Of a DNA stretch of 64,000 bases, positions 41,446 through 50,452 are shown one piece after another. Origin of the DNA: Deinococcus depolymerans (GTDB lineage Bacteria > Deinococcota > Deinococci > Deinococcales > Deinococcaceae); the NCBI RefSeq assembly GCF_039522025.1, contig NZ_BAAADB010000004.1, positions 186,001 to 250,000 on the forward strand, in the 5' to 3' direction. Below the pieces are notes generated by a model that searched no databases, was not told the origin of the DNA, and was given only the letters and a program-made list of their open reading frames with translations. The position numbers and the translations under genes were made by a program. Numbering within the stretch: position 1 is the stretch's first letter; each line of letters opens with the position of its first letter.

Positions 41446-41945
41446 TCTCCGCCCGGCGTGCCCGGGCCTGGCCGGCCGCGCTGTTCCTGGCCGCGCTGGC
41501 GGCCCTGGGCGGTGGAGCGCAGGCGGCCGTCACCTGCCTGCTGACCGTCACGCCCCTGTCGTTCGGGACGTATGATCCCGCCTGGCCGACCCCCACGACC
41601 GGCAGCGCGTCCCTGGGCCTGTCGTGCCGGGCGTCCCAGGTCACCGATCCGCTGAGCGTTCCGTTCCGGGTCTCGCTCGGTTCCGGTCAGCAGGGCAGTT
41701 ACGCCGCGCAGGCCCTGCGGGGCAACGTGTCCGGCACGCTGAACTACCAGCTGTTCACCCCGCTGGGCGCCCGCTGGGGCGACGGGAGTGCCGGGACATC
41801 CACCGTGACGGGCACCGTCCTGCTGCCGGTCACGCTGGGAACGCTGGGCAGCGCGGTCCTGACGGTCAACGGCGTGGTCCCGGCCGGACAGCGGGTTTTT
41901 GCCGGGACGTACAGCGACACCGTGACCGTCACCGTCGAGTTCTGA
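41436..41945 (+). CDS. SCPU domain protein, probable pilus tip subunit
   Basis: Secreted protein of 169 aa. GTG 41436 overlaps the usher end by 10 bp and has GGAGGT 6 bp upstream. Signal peptide ~1-31 (GAQA). Two Cys (TCLLTVTP and LSCRAS) and the terminal GTYSDTVTVTVEF fit the SCPU fold. By position after the usher it is the likely tip adhesin (CsuE-like). Its TGA shares the last base with repeat R9. Confidence 0.85.
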   Translation: MPLISARRARAWPAALFLAALAALGGGAQAAVTCLLTVTPLSFGTYDPAWPTPTTGSASLGLSCRASQVTDPLSVPFRVSLGSGQQGSYAAQALRGNVSGTLNYQLFTPLGARWGDGSAGTSTVTGTVLLPVTLGTLGSAVLTVNGVVPAGQRVFAGTYSDTVTVTVEF

Positions 41946-42077
41946 TCCGGACAGCCGTCTGTCCCGCCCTCCAGGAACACCACCGATCTGTCAACTCCAC
42001 GTCCGGAACCCGCCCAGCTCCCACTCGCTTCGCTCGGATTGAACGGTCTTGGTCAACCGTTCAACCGGAGGCCGTAT
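41945..42077 (-). repeat. Dispersed palindromic repeat, copy R9, filling the gap between two stop codons
   Basis: 133 bp, reverse orientation: starts ATCCGGACAGCCGTCTGTC on the A of the tip-subunit TGA, contains CTCCACGTCCGGAACCCG and ACTCGCTTCGCTCGGATTGA, and ends ACCGGAGGCCGTAT. Its last T is part of the complement of the amino-acid permease TGA. The intergenic region is therefore nothing but the element. Confidence 0.92.
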
Positions 42078-43486
42078 CAGTCGTGCCCGACAGGTCTGAC
42101 CTCGTGCGTGAGCGTGTCGGCCTGTCCGCGTTTGAACAGGGCGCCCAGCACCAGGTACGCGACCGGCGCGGAGGCCAGCAGCGCCCCGGCCAGCCCCAGG
42201 AAGGACGGGCCGGAGTCCAGGACCGTGCCCCGGACGGCCAGAACGATGATGAAGGTGGGGAGCAGCGCGACGAGCAGCACGCCGGGCAGGCCGCCGGGCA
42301 CCCGGAAGGGACGCGGCATGTCCGGCGCCTTGACACGCAGGACGATCAGCGCCGCGAACTGCAGGATCAGGGACACGCCGTACAGCAGCACCGTCGTGAC
42401 GGCCAGCGTCTGGAACGGCCCGACGACCAGCAGGGCGTAGATGACGGCGCTGAGGATCACGGCCCGGAAGGGCGTGCCGTACTGCGGGTGCCGCTCGATG
42501 TAGCGGGCGGGCAGGTAGCGGTCGGCGGCGAACACGAACGGCAGGCGGGAGTTCGAGAGGATCATGGCGTTGAACAGGCCCATGGCGCAGAACATGCCGC
42601 CCAGCGCCACCCAGATGCCCAGCCAGCGGCCGCCGATGGCGCTGGCGAGTTCCGGGAAGGAGACGGTGTCGCCCCACTTGGCGTAGTCCACGCCGGCGCT
42701 CAGGCCGGCCACGACCGGCAGCAGGTACCCCAGGATCACCAGCGGAACGGCGATCAGCATCGCCTTCGGAATGACCTTCAGGGGGTTCTTGATCTCCTCG
42801 AGGATGGTGCTGATACCGTCCCAGCCGAGGTAGTTGTACATGACGATGAACAGCCCCAGGCCGAAGGCGCCGGTGACGCCGGTGTCGGGCGGCGTGAGAG
42901 GCTGCCAGAAGGGCGCGGGGTTTTGCAGCCAGCGGATCAGGGCAATGACGATCATGATGATGAACGGCACGAACACCATCGCGGCGAACACCTTGCTGGA
43001 GTCCCCGACGGCCTTCGCGCCGCGAATGTTGATCCAGGCGAAGACGGCGATCAGCGCGGCGGCGACCAGCCAGCGGGCGACCGGGTACACGTCGAGCAGG
43101 TCCATCCCGAACGCGAGTTTCAGGAAGGAACTGCTGTAGTCGGTGAACAGCGCGGCGAAACTCGCGGCGACGACCATGCCGTACAGCCACGCGGTCCAGC
43201 CCTGCACGAAGCCCCAGAAGCGGCCCAGGGCGCGTTTGACCCACACGTAGTAGCCGCCCTCGACGGGCATGGCGGTGGCGAGTTCCGTGACCATCAGCAC
43301 GGTCGGGATGCTCCAGATGAAGGGGGTCAGCAGGACCAGGATCAGGGCCATGCCGGGCGCGCTGGAACCCACGAGGCTCTCGATGCCGAAGGCGCCGCCG
43401 GCCACCGTGAAGTAGATGACCATGACGACGCCCCACAGACCGAGTTTCGAGGGTGCGGGCGCGGCGGGCGGTGCGGATACGGTCAT
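42077..43486 (-). CDS. APC-family amino acid permease
   Basis: Transporter of 469 aa with about 12 hydrophobic helices. Family features: TVAGGAFGIESLVGSSAPGMAL (helix 1), ELATAMPVEGGYYVWVKRALG (helix 2-3), YNYLGWDGISTILEEIKNP and the RLPFVFAADRYLPARY segment. GAGGTT precedes the ATG. Transcribed divergently from a PucR regulator and next to GABA transaminase genes, so GABA, putrescine or a related amino compound is the likely substrate (inference). Confidence 0.9.
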   Translation of the reverse strand: MTVSAPPAAPAPSKLGLWGVVMVIYFTVAGGAFGIESLVGSSAPGMALILVLLTPFIWSIPTVLMVTELATAMPVEGGYYVWVKRALGRFWGFVQGWTAWLYGMVVAASFAALFTDYSSSFLKLAFGMDLLDVYPVARWLVAAALIAVFAWINIRGAKAVGDSSKVFAAMVFVPFIIMIVIALIRWLQNPAPFWQPLTPPDTGVTGAFGLGLFIVMYNYLGWDGISTILEEIKNPLKVIPKAMLIAVPLVILGYLLPVVAGLSAGVDYAKWGDTVSFPELASAIGGRWLGIWVALGGMFCAMGLFNAMILSNSRLPFVFAADRYLPARYIERHPQYGTPFRAVILSAVIYALLVVGPFQTLAVTTVLLYGVSLILQFAALIVLRVKAPDMPRPFRVPGGLPGVLLVALLPTFIIVLAVRGTVLDSGPSFLGLAGALLASAPVAYLVLGALFKRGQADTLTHEVRPVGHD

Positions 43487-43626
43487 GGGAACCTCGCGGG
43501 GGGAGCGTGGGAAGCAGGGCAGGGGGGCGGCCGGGTTGGAGTGTCACGCAGCGTACGGGGCGGCCGCGCCGCTGCCTTTGGACATTCCCCCCAGCAATTG
43601 CCTGTTTTCCCTGGAGGTCTTGCACC

Positions 43627-45222
43627 ATGGCAAGCGCTAGGGTGAGGCATGAACACTTTCGACCGGGGGTCCGCGTGCGCGTGACCGAGGCCCTGAACCT
43701 GCCGTCCCTGGGCACGGCGCGCCGGGTCGGCCAGGGGGACCTGAACCGCGTGGTGGGCGTGGCGCACGTGGTGGACGTGCCGGACACCGCCCGGTGGGTG
43801 ACGCCGGGAACGTTCCTGCTGTCGACCGGTCTGTCCTGGCCGCGTGACGCGCAGGAACTCGCGGCGTTCGGGGAGGGGCTCGCGGCGTGCGAGCCGGCGG
43901 CCGTGGTGCTGGCCACCCCGCATTTCTTCACGGCGTTCCCGCCGCAGGTGGCGGCGGCGCTCGCGGCGCGCGGCATTCCGGCGCTGGAACTGCCGTACGA
44001 GGTGCCGTTCGCGCAGGTGGTGCAGGAGATCCACGCGCACGTCCTTCAGGAGCAGGCGGACGTGCTGCGGCGCAGCGAGCGCATTCACCGCGCCCTGACC
44101 CGCGCGGCCCTGAGCGGGAACCTGTCGGACGTGGCGCACACCCTGGCCGAGGGGCTGGGCCGGCACGCGGTGGTCCTGGGGCGTGACGGACTGCCGCTCA
44201 CGCCAGGACCGGCGCCGGACGGGGGGGCGGCGGCGGCGGCGCTGGCGCGACCCGGAAGCCATCCGCGCGAGCTGGCCGGCGGGACGCTGGTGCCGGTGGT
44301 CCTGCGCGGAGGGCGTGAGGGGGGCGTGTGGGTGTCCGGACCAGCGGGGCGCGGGGACGCCCACCCGGGTGGGAGCGTGCCCGGCGCGGCGCAGGAACTG
44401 GCGGTCCGGGCGGCCGAGCACGCCGCGACCGTGGCGGGCCTGCTGCTGCTGGCGCAGCATGACGCCGAGGTGCGGGAGGCGCGGCTGGGGTACGCCTTCG
44501 TGGACACGGTGCTGGAGGGGCGGTTCACGGACGATCCGACCGCGCAGGAACGCGCCGCGCGGCTGGGCTTCGATCCGGACGGCGAGTACGCCGTGGGCCT
44601 GCTGGTCCTGCGTGACCCCCTGCCGCTCACGGCCGAGGGCTTCGCGGGCCGCGAGCGGGCGGCGCAGGCGTTGCGGCAGGTGCTCGGGTCGCTGGGCACG
44701 GCGCCGCTGGTCAGCGTGACCCTGAACACCGTGTGGTTCCTGCTGCCGGCCCGGCTGAGTCCGGAGCGGGTGTGGGCGCGGCTGGGCTGGCCGGCCGGGC
44801 CGCAGGCGCCCGGCGGAATGGTGTACAGCCGGGTGCGGCGCGGCGCGGCCGGCGTGGCCGAGGGGCGCGCAGAGACGCTGACGCTGGCCGCGCACGCCAG
44901 GCCGGGCCAGCTGCGGTCGTATGCGGAGGTGCTGGTGCCGCGCGCCCTGAGCGGTGACCGGGCCGCGCAGGCGGACCTGACGGGTCAGCTGCTGGGTCCG
45001 CTGGCAGCCGTGCGGGGCGGGCGGGAGTTGCGGCGCACGGTCGAGGCGCTGTGCGCCACCGCGTTCTCGCAGGTGGAGACGGCCGCGCGGCTGGGCATTC
45101 ACGCGAACACGCTGCGTTACCGCATGGAACGGATCGAGGCGCTGACCGGGCGACCGCTGGCGCTGCCGGAGACCCGCAGCCTGTGGTGGCTGGCGCTGCA
45201 GCTCGAGCACCTGCAGACCTGA
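43627..45222 (+). CDS. PucR-family transcriptional regulator
   Basis: Regulator of 531 aa: N-terminal PucR domain (VRVTEALNLPSLGTARRVGQ..WVTPGTFLLSTGLSWP), a central GGDEF-like/CdaR region, and a C-terminal helix-turn-helix (QVETAARLGIHANTLRYRMERIEALTG, ~485-515). GGAGGT lies 7 bp before ATG 43627, which settles the start. Family members respond to purine or amino-compound catabolites; here it sits between the permease and catabolic operon it probably controls. Its TGA abuts a degenerate repeat. Confidence 0.9.
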   Translation: MASARVRHEHFRPGVRVRVTEALNLPSLGTARRVGQGDLNRVVGVAHVVDVPDTARWVTPGTFLLSTGLSWPRDAQELAAFGEGLAACEPAAVVLATPHFFTAFPPQVAAALAARGIPALELPYEVPFAQVVQEIHAHVLQEQADVLRRSERIHRALTRAALSGNLSDVAHTLAEGLGRHAVVLGRDGLPLTPGPAPDGGAAAAALARPGSHPRELAGGTLVPVVLRGGREGGVWVSGPAGRGDAHPGGSVPGAAQELAVRAAEHAATVAGLLLLAQHDAEVREARLGYAFVDTVLEGRFTDDPTAQERAARLGFDPDGEYAVGLLVLRDPLPLTAEGFAGRERAAQALRQVLGSLGTAPLVSVTLNTVWFLLPARLSPERVWARLGWPAGPQAPGGMVYSRVRRGAAGVAEGRAETLTLAAHARPGQLRSYAEVLVPRALSGDRAAQADLTGQLLGPLAAVRGGRELRRTVEALCATAFSQVETAARLGIHANTLRYRMERIEALTGRPLALPETRSLWWLALQLEHLQT

Positions 45223-45300
45223 TCCGGCCTGCGGTTGTACGGACCTCCGGTTGAGCGGGTGACCAGCCCCGTTCGGTCCGGACCCCGTCCCGCAGGAACG
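45222..45300 (+). repeat. Dispersed palindromic repeat, copy R10 (degenerate, partial)
   Basis: ATCCGGCCTGCGGTTG starts on the last base of the PucR TGA and resembles the left end; a second left-end-like string, TACGGACCTCCGGTTGAGCG, starts at 45238 and continues to TTCGGTCCGGA. The right half is missing. Perhaps two nested partial insertions. Confidence 0.5.
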
Positions 45301-45489
45301 CCCTGTTCCTGTGCGTTTCCCACAGGGACAGGGGCGGACGGCTGTGGGTTTCCTCCGGGGTCCGGGGCGGGTGGGCCCGGTACGCTGACCCCGTCTCTCC
45401 TGACCCTGCTCCTGCCGACCCCGCACTGCCCACCCCCTGCTTCCCGTTCCCGCGGCCGCGCCCGGCGCGCCGTCCCTCAAGGAGACCCC

Positions 45490-46782
45490 ATGACCGTCAC
45501 CACCCGCACCCAGGAGCTGCTGGCCCTGCGAGCATCGGAAATCCCGCGCGGGGTCAGCCTCGCGCATCCCATCGTGGCGGCCCGCGCCGAGGGCGTGCGG
45601 CTGTGGGACGTGGAGGGCCGCGAGTACCACGACTGGATCGGCGGGATCGGCGTGCTGAACGTCGGGCACAATCATCCGGCGGTCGTGGCGGCCGTGCAGG
45701 CGCAACTCGCGAACTTCTCGCACACCTGCTTTCAGGTCACGGCGTACGAACCGTACCTGCGGCTCGCGCAGGCCCTGAACGCCCGGTTCCCTGGCCGCGG
45801 CCGGGCCAAGACGGTGTTCCTGTCGACCGGCGCGGAGGCCACCGAGAACGCCGTCAAGATCGCCCGCGCGTACACGGGCCGCCCGGCGGTGATCTCGTTC
45901 ACGCATTCCTTCCACGGCCGCACCCTGATGGGCATGACCCTGACCGGCAAGAAGGCGTACTACTCGCAGAACTTCGGTCCGTTCGCGCCCGACGTGTATC
46001 ACGCGCCCTTTCCGTACGAGTACCGGGGCACCAGCGTCGAGGCTGCCGTGGAGGGCCTGCGCGAACTGTTCCGCACGGCCGTGGACGCCAGCCGCGTGGC
46101 CGCGATCATCCTCGAACCCGTGCTGGGCGAGGGCGGCTTCCTGCCCGCCCCGGTCGAATTCCTCAGGGCGCTGCGCGGGCTGTGCGACGAGCACGGCATC
46201 GTGTTCATCGCCGACGAGATCCAGAGCGGCGTGGGCCGCACCGGGCACTTCTGGGCCATCGAGGCGAGCGGCGTGCAGCCGGACCTGCTGACCTTCGCCA
46301 AGAGTATCGGCGGGGGCCTGCCCATCAGCGGCGTCACGGGCCGCGCGGAGATCATGGACGCCCCGCAGACCGGCGGGCTCGGCGGCACGTACGCCGGCAA
46401 TCCCCTGGCGTGCGCGGCGGGCCTCGCGGTACTGGGCCTGTTCGAGGACGGCACGCTGCTCGACCACGCCCGGCACGTCGGGGGACGCCTGCACGACGCC
46501 TTCACAGCCCTGCAGGCCGAAATCGGCGGCGTCGGCGACGTGCGCGGCCAGGGCCCCATGATCGCCCTGGAATTCGTGAAAGACCGCGTCAGCCGCGAAC
46601 CCGACCCCGACCTGGCCACCCGCGTCGTCGAGGAAGCCCGGTCGCGCGGTCTGCTGCTCCTGAAGGCCGGCATGTACGCCAACGTCATCCGCGTCCTCGT
46701 GCCCGTCACCGTCACCGACGACGAACTGGGCGAGGGCCTGGAGAAATTCACGGGCGCGGTGCGGGCCGCGGCCGGCAGCTGA
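45490..46782 (+). CDS. 4-aminobutyrate aminotransferase-like (class III PLP enzyme)
   Basis: Class III aminotransferase of 430 aa. Recognisable: NVGHNHPAVVAAVQAQL, STGAEATENAVKIARAYTGR, HSFHGRTLMGM, EPVLGEGGF, FIADEIQSGVGRTG and the PLP-binding Lys in LTFAKSIGGGLPISGV. Best match in type is GabT. AAGGAG precedes the ATG. It begins an operon with a second aminotransferase and a succinate-semialdehyde dehydrogenase, consistent with GABA to succinate. Confidence 0.88.
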   Translation: MTVTTRTQELLALRASEIPRGVSLAHPIVAARAEGVRLWDVEGREYHDWIGGIGVLNVGHNHPAVVAAVQAQLANFSHTCFQVTAYEPYLRLAQALNARFPGRGRAKTVFLSTGAEATENAVKIARAYTGRPAVISFTHSFHGRTLMGMTLTGKKAYYSQNFGPFAPDVYHAPFPYEYRGTSVEAAVEGLRELFRTAVDASRVAAIILEPVLGEGGFLPAPVEFLRALRGLCDEHGIVFIADEIQSGVGRTGHFWAIEASGVQPDLLTFAKSIGGGLPISGVTGRAEIMDAPQTGGLGGTYAGNPLACAAGLAVLGLFEDGTLLDHARHVGGRLHDAFTALQAEIGGVGDVRGQGPMIALEFVKDRVSREPDPDLATRVVEEARSRGLLLLKAGMYANVIRVLVPVTVTDDELGEGLEKFTGAVRAAAGS

Positions 46783-46847
46783 GGCGCGCGAGACCCTGCA
46801 CCTCCCCGCCCTGTCCCTTCCCCCTCACCCCAGTCAAGGAGTTCCCC

Positions 46848-48209
46848 ATGCCGTACATCAAGCTGAACACGCCCATTCCCGGCCCGCAGTCCGTCGCCCT
46901 CCAGCAACGCCGCGCCGACGCCGTGTCGAGGGGACTCGGGCAGGCGAACGCCGTGGCGGTGGCGTCCGCGCAGGGCTCGCTGGTCAAGGACGTGGACGGC
47001 AACACCTTCATCGACCTGGCCTGCGGGATCGGCATGATGGCGGTCGGGCACAACCACCCGCGGGTGGTGCAGGCGCTGCATAACCAGGTGGCGCAGGCGG
47101 TCCACCCGGGGGCGCTGGTCGTGAACTTCGAGGGCTACCCGGCGCTGGCCGAACGCCTGAACGCGCTGACGCCGGGCGACTTCCCGAAGAAGACGCTGCT
47201 GGCGAACGGCGGGGCGGAGGCCGTGGAGAACGCCGTGAAGATCGCCCGCGCCTACACGGGCCGCGCCGGGATCATCGTGTTCGAGGGCGCGTACCACGGG
47301 CGCACGAACCTGACGATGTCCATGACCAGCAAGTACGGGCTGTTCAAGAAGGGCTTCGGGCCGTTCGCGAGCGAGGTGTACCGCCTGCCCTTCCCGAACC
47401 CGTACCGCCCGCCGGCCGGCATGGACGCGGAAGGCTGGACCGACTGGTGCTGCTGGAACCTGGAGAACGCCCTGGTCGCGCAGATCGACGGCTCGGCCCT
47501 GGCCTGCATCGTGATCGAGCCGGTGATGGGCGAGGGTGGGTTCATTCCCACGCCCGCGCGGTTCCTGCGGAAGATCCGCGAGATCTGCGACCGGACGGGC
47601 GCCGTCATGATCGCCGACGAGATCCAGAGCGGCAGCGGCCGCACCGGGAAGATGTACGCCATCGAGCACTCGGGCGTGATCCCGGACCTGGTCATCACCG
47701 CCAAGAGCCTGGGGGCGGGCGTGCCCGTGAGTGCCGTCACGGGCCGCGCGGAGATCATGGACGCCCCGCACCTGGGCGGGATCGGCAGCACGTACGGCGG
47801 CAGCCCGCTGGCCTGCGCGGCGGCGCTGGCGGTGCTGGACGTGCTGCACGAGCCCGGCTTCATGGACAACGCCAGGACCGTGGAGCGCGTGGTACGCGAG
47901 GTCTGGGAGCCGCTGCGCGGCGAGCTGCCCATCGGGGACATCCGCGGGATCGGCGCGATGATGGTCGTGGAATTCGTGAAGGACGCCGGGACGAAGGAAC
48001 CGTGGATGGAGGTCATCGCGAACGCGGTGCCGCTGGCCGTGAAGCGGGGCGTGCTGCTGATCCGCGCGGGGCTGTACTCCAACTGCATCCGCTTCCTGCC
48101 GGCGCTGGACATCCCGGAGGACATGCTGCGCGAGGCGCTGAGCGCCGTGGCGGACGCCGTGCGCGAGGCGTACGCGGCGCTGCGCGAACCGGAGGCCGTG
48201 ACCGCGTGA
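46848..48209 (+). CDS. Second class III aminotransferase (GABA/omega-amino acid type)
   Basis: Paralogue of 453 aa with ACGIGMMAVGHNHPRVVQAL, ANGGAEAVENAVKIARAYTG, YHGRTNLTMSMTSKYGLFKKG, EPVMGEGGFIPTP, IADEIQSGSGRTGK and catalytic Lys in VITAKSLGAGVPVS. An extra aromatic/Cys segment (WTDWCCWNLENAL) near residue 200 is absent from the first paralogue, which suggests a different amine substrate. AAGGAG lies upstream. Stop overlaps the GNAT gene (GTGA). Confidence 0.88.
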   Translation: MPYIKLNTPIPGPQSVALQQRRADAVSRGLGQANAVAVASAQGSLVKDVDGNTFIDLACGIGMMAVGHNHPRVVQALHNQVAQAVHPGALVVNFEGYPALAERLNALTPGDFPKKTLLANGGAEAVENAVKIARAYTGRAGIIVFEGAYHGRTNLTMSMTSKYGLFKKGFGPFASEVYRLPFPNPYRPPAGMDAEGWTDWCCWNLENALVAQIDGSALACIVIEPVMGEGGFIPTPARFLRKIREICDRTGAVMIADEIQSGSGRTGKMYAIEHSGVIPDLVITAKSLGAGVPVSAVTGRAEIMDAPHLGGIGSTYGGSPLACAAALAVLDVLHEPGFMDNARTVERVVREVWEPLRGELPIGDIRGIGAMMVVEFVKDAGTKEPWMEVIANAVPLAVKRGVLLIRAGLYSNCIRFLPALDIPEDMLREALSAVADAVREAYAALREPEAVTA

Positions 48210-48904
48210 TCGGCCAGACCCGTCCGGCAGGCCGGAGCTTCCGGGACCGCGCGGTGCTGGCCGCCCGCGCGGACGGCCGCTACGTGGTCGTGCAGGCCCG
48301 CGCGGACGACACCCCGGCGCTGGAGGCCGTGCAGCGCGCCTGCTTCCCGGACCTCTCGGAGGACGAGATCGCCACGGAGGCGCACTTCCGGTCGCATCAG
48401 GCGCACTTCCCGGAGGGGCAGCTGGCGGTGCTGGACGTCGAGACAGGCGAACTCGTGGCCTCCAGCAGCGACCTGCGCATGAACGTGGATTTCGCGCACT
48501 ACGCGCACCCGTACCTGCAGGAAACCGGGAACAACCTGTTCACCACGCACGACCCGCACGGCGAGTGGCTGTACGGCGCGGACATCGGCGTGCACCCCGG
48601 CTGCCGGGGGCAGGGCCTCGCCACGCTGCTGTACGGCGCGCGGCATGACCTGATCCGCCGGCTGAACCTGCGCGGGCACGTCGCCGGGGCCATGCCCAAG
48701 GGCTACGGGCGGGTCGCGGCTGACCTGAGCATCGAGCAGTACGTGATGGCAGTCATCCGCGGCGAACTCGCGGACCCGGTGCTGAGCGTGCAGCTCAGAC
48801 GCGGGTACGGCGTGTGGGGCGTCATCCCGGACTACCTGGAAGACGACTCGTGCCGGAACTACGGGGTGTTCATCGTGTGGCGCAACCGGGAGTACCGTCC
48901 ATGA
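48206..48904 (+). CDS. GNAT-family N-acetyltransferase
   Basis: Acetyl-CoA-dependent transferase of 232 aa. The acetyl-CoA site is GADIGVHPGCRGQGLATLLYGARHDL (the Q/RxxGxG/A motif as RGQGLA). N-terminal: VVVQARADDTPALEAVQRACFPDLSEDE. Start GTG overlaps the aminotransferase stop and its own stop overlaps the amidohydrolase ATG. It likely modifies an amine or amino acid of the pathway; exact substrate unknown. Confidence 0.85.
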   Translation: MIGQTRPAGRSFRDRAVLAARADGRYVVVQARADDTPALEAVQRACFPDLSEDEIATEAHFRSHQAHFPEGQLAVLDVETGELVASSSDLRMNVDFAHYAHPYLQETGNNLFTTHDPHGEWLYGADIGVHPGCRGQGLATLLYGARHDLIRRLNLRGHVAGAMPKGYGRVAADLSIEQYVMAVIRGELADPVLSVQLRRGYGVWGVIPDYLEDDSCRNYGVFIVWRNREYRP

Positions 48905-50412
48905 GCACGCTGTATCACGGCGGCCCGATCCACCCCTGGGCGGACGCCCGGCGGGTGGAGGCCCTGCTGGTGCGGGACGGACGCGTGCTGCAGAGCGGCT
49001 CCCTGGCCGACCTGGACGGTCCCGGCGTCCGGCGCGTCGATCTGGAGGGCGCGAGTGCCTTCCCGGGCTTCACCGACGCGCACGTCCACGTGTGGAAGGT
49101 CGGGCAGCTCCGCACGACGTTGCTGGACCTGCGGGACGCGACCTCACTGGACGACCTCGCCGCGCGGGTGGCCGAACGGCACGCGCAGCTCCCGCAGGGC
49201 GCGTGGCTGTGGGGCCGCGGGTGGAACGAGGCGCGGCTGGGCGCTCCACCCACGCGCGAACTGCTCGACCGGCTCGCGCCGGGACGGCCGACGCTGCTCA
49301 CGCGCACCTGCGCGCACATCCACGCGGTCAGCACACCCGCGCTGGAACGCGCCGGCATCCACCCCGGGACGCCCGCACCGGCCGGCGGTGAGATCGACTA
49401 CGCGCGCGGGATCCTCACGGAGACCGCGTACGGCCTCGTGTACGGCGCGATGCCCGCCCCCACCCAGGCGCAGTTCGAGGCGTGGATCCTGGCCGGCCTG
49501 ACCCACCTGAAGGCGCTGGGCTACACGGCCGCGACGGACCCGGCGGTCGATCCACCACTGTACGACGCGTACCGGGCGCTGGACGCCGCGGGTCGCCTGC
49601 CGATCCGGGTGAACCTGCTGTTCATCCGCCGGCCGGACGGCGGGGCCGCCACCTACCCGCTGCCGGAGAGGTATCTGTCGCCGATGCTGCGCTGCGACTC
49701 GGTGAAGTTCTTCCTGGACGGCGGCCTGAGCGGCGCGACCGCGGCCGTCAGCGTGCCGTTCCGGGAGACCGGCACGCGCGGCGTGCTGCGCTTCGACACC
49801 GCCGAACTGTACGAACTGGCCCGAGAGGCGCACGTGGCGGGCCTGCGCATCGGCGCGCACGCCATCGGGGACGTGGCCCTGACGCAGCTGCTCGGCGTGT
49901 ACGCGCGGCTGGCGCGCGAGCATCCCGCAGGGCCGCGGCACCGCATCGAGCACTTCGGCCTGCCGGACGCCGGGCACCTGCGCGCCGCGCGTGACCTGAA
50001 CGTGATCGTGGTGCCGCAGCCGGTGTTCCTGCATGAACTGCGCGCCAACTACGACCGCTACGTGCCCGGCGAACTGGCCGGGCAGGTGTTCCCGCTGCGG
50101 GCCATGTTCGACGCGGGGCTGGACGTGGCGTTCTCGTCGGACGGGCCGGTCGTGCGGGAACTGCGGCCCCTCGCCGGGCTGGCGGCGGCGGTGGCCGAGC
50201 CGTACGTGCCGGGTCAGGCGGTCACGCTCTCCCAGGCGCTCGGGGCGTACACGCGGGGCGGCGCGGTCGCGCACGGGGACGATCAGCAGCGCGGGACACT
50301 GGACCGCGGGAAGCACGCCGACCTCACTATCATCGGAGGCGATCTCTTCAGCACCGACCCTCACGCCTGGCCGGACCTCCCGGTCCGCGGGGCCGTCGCC
50401 CCGACCGCCTGA
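48901..50412 (+). CDS. YtcJ-like amidohydrolase (amidohydrolase family 3)
   Basis: Metal-dependent hydrolase of 503 aa. Metal motif FPGFTDAHVHVWK (HVH near 62-64), LDGGLSGATAAV, GLRIGAHAIGDVALTQLL, HRIEHFGLPD and FSSDGPV with the C-terminal metal Asp. Family members hydrolyse amides or related bonds in diverse compounds. Within the GABA operon it could release an amino acid from an N-acyl derivative, perhaps together with the GNAT protein (inference). ATG overlaps the GNAT stop. Confidence 0.85.
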   Translation: MSTLYHGGPIHPWADARRVEALLVRDGRVLQSGSLADLDGPGVRRVDLEGASAFPGFTDAHVHVWKVGQLRTTLLDLRDATSLDDLAARVAERHAQLPQGAWLWGRGWNEARLGAPPTRELLDRLAPGRPTLLTRTCAHIHAVSTPALERAGIHPGTPAPAGGEIDYARGILTETAYGLVYGAMPAPTQAQFEAWILAGLTHLKALGYTAATDPAVDPPLYDAYRALDAAGRLPIRVNLLFIRRPDGGAATYPLPERYLSPMLRCDSVKFFLDGGLSGATAAVSVPFRETGTRGVLRFDTAELYELAREAHVAGLRIGAHAIGDVALTQLLGVYARLAREHPAGPRHRIEHFGLPDAGHLRAARDLNVIVVPQPVFLHELRANYDRYVPGELAGQVFPLRAMFDAGLDVAFSSDGPVVRELRPLAGLAAAVAEPYVPGQAVTLSQALGAYTRGGAVAHGDDQQRGTLDRGKHADLTIIGGDLFSTDPHAWPDLPVRGAVAPTA

Positions 50413-50452
50413 TTCCATTCCCTGCCGATTTCTTTCCGCCCCCGGAGGCCCC

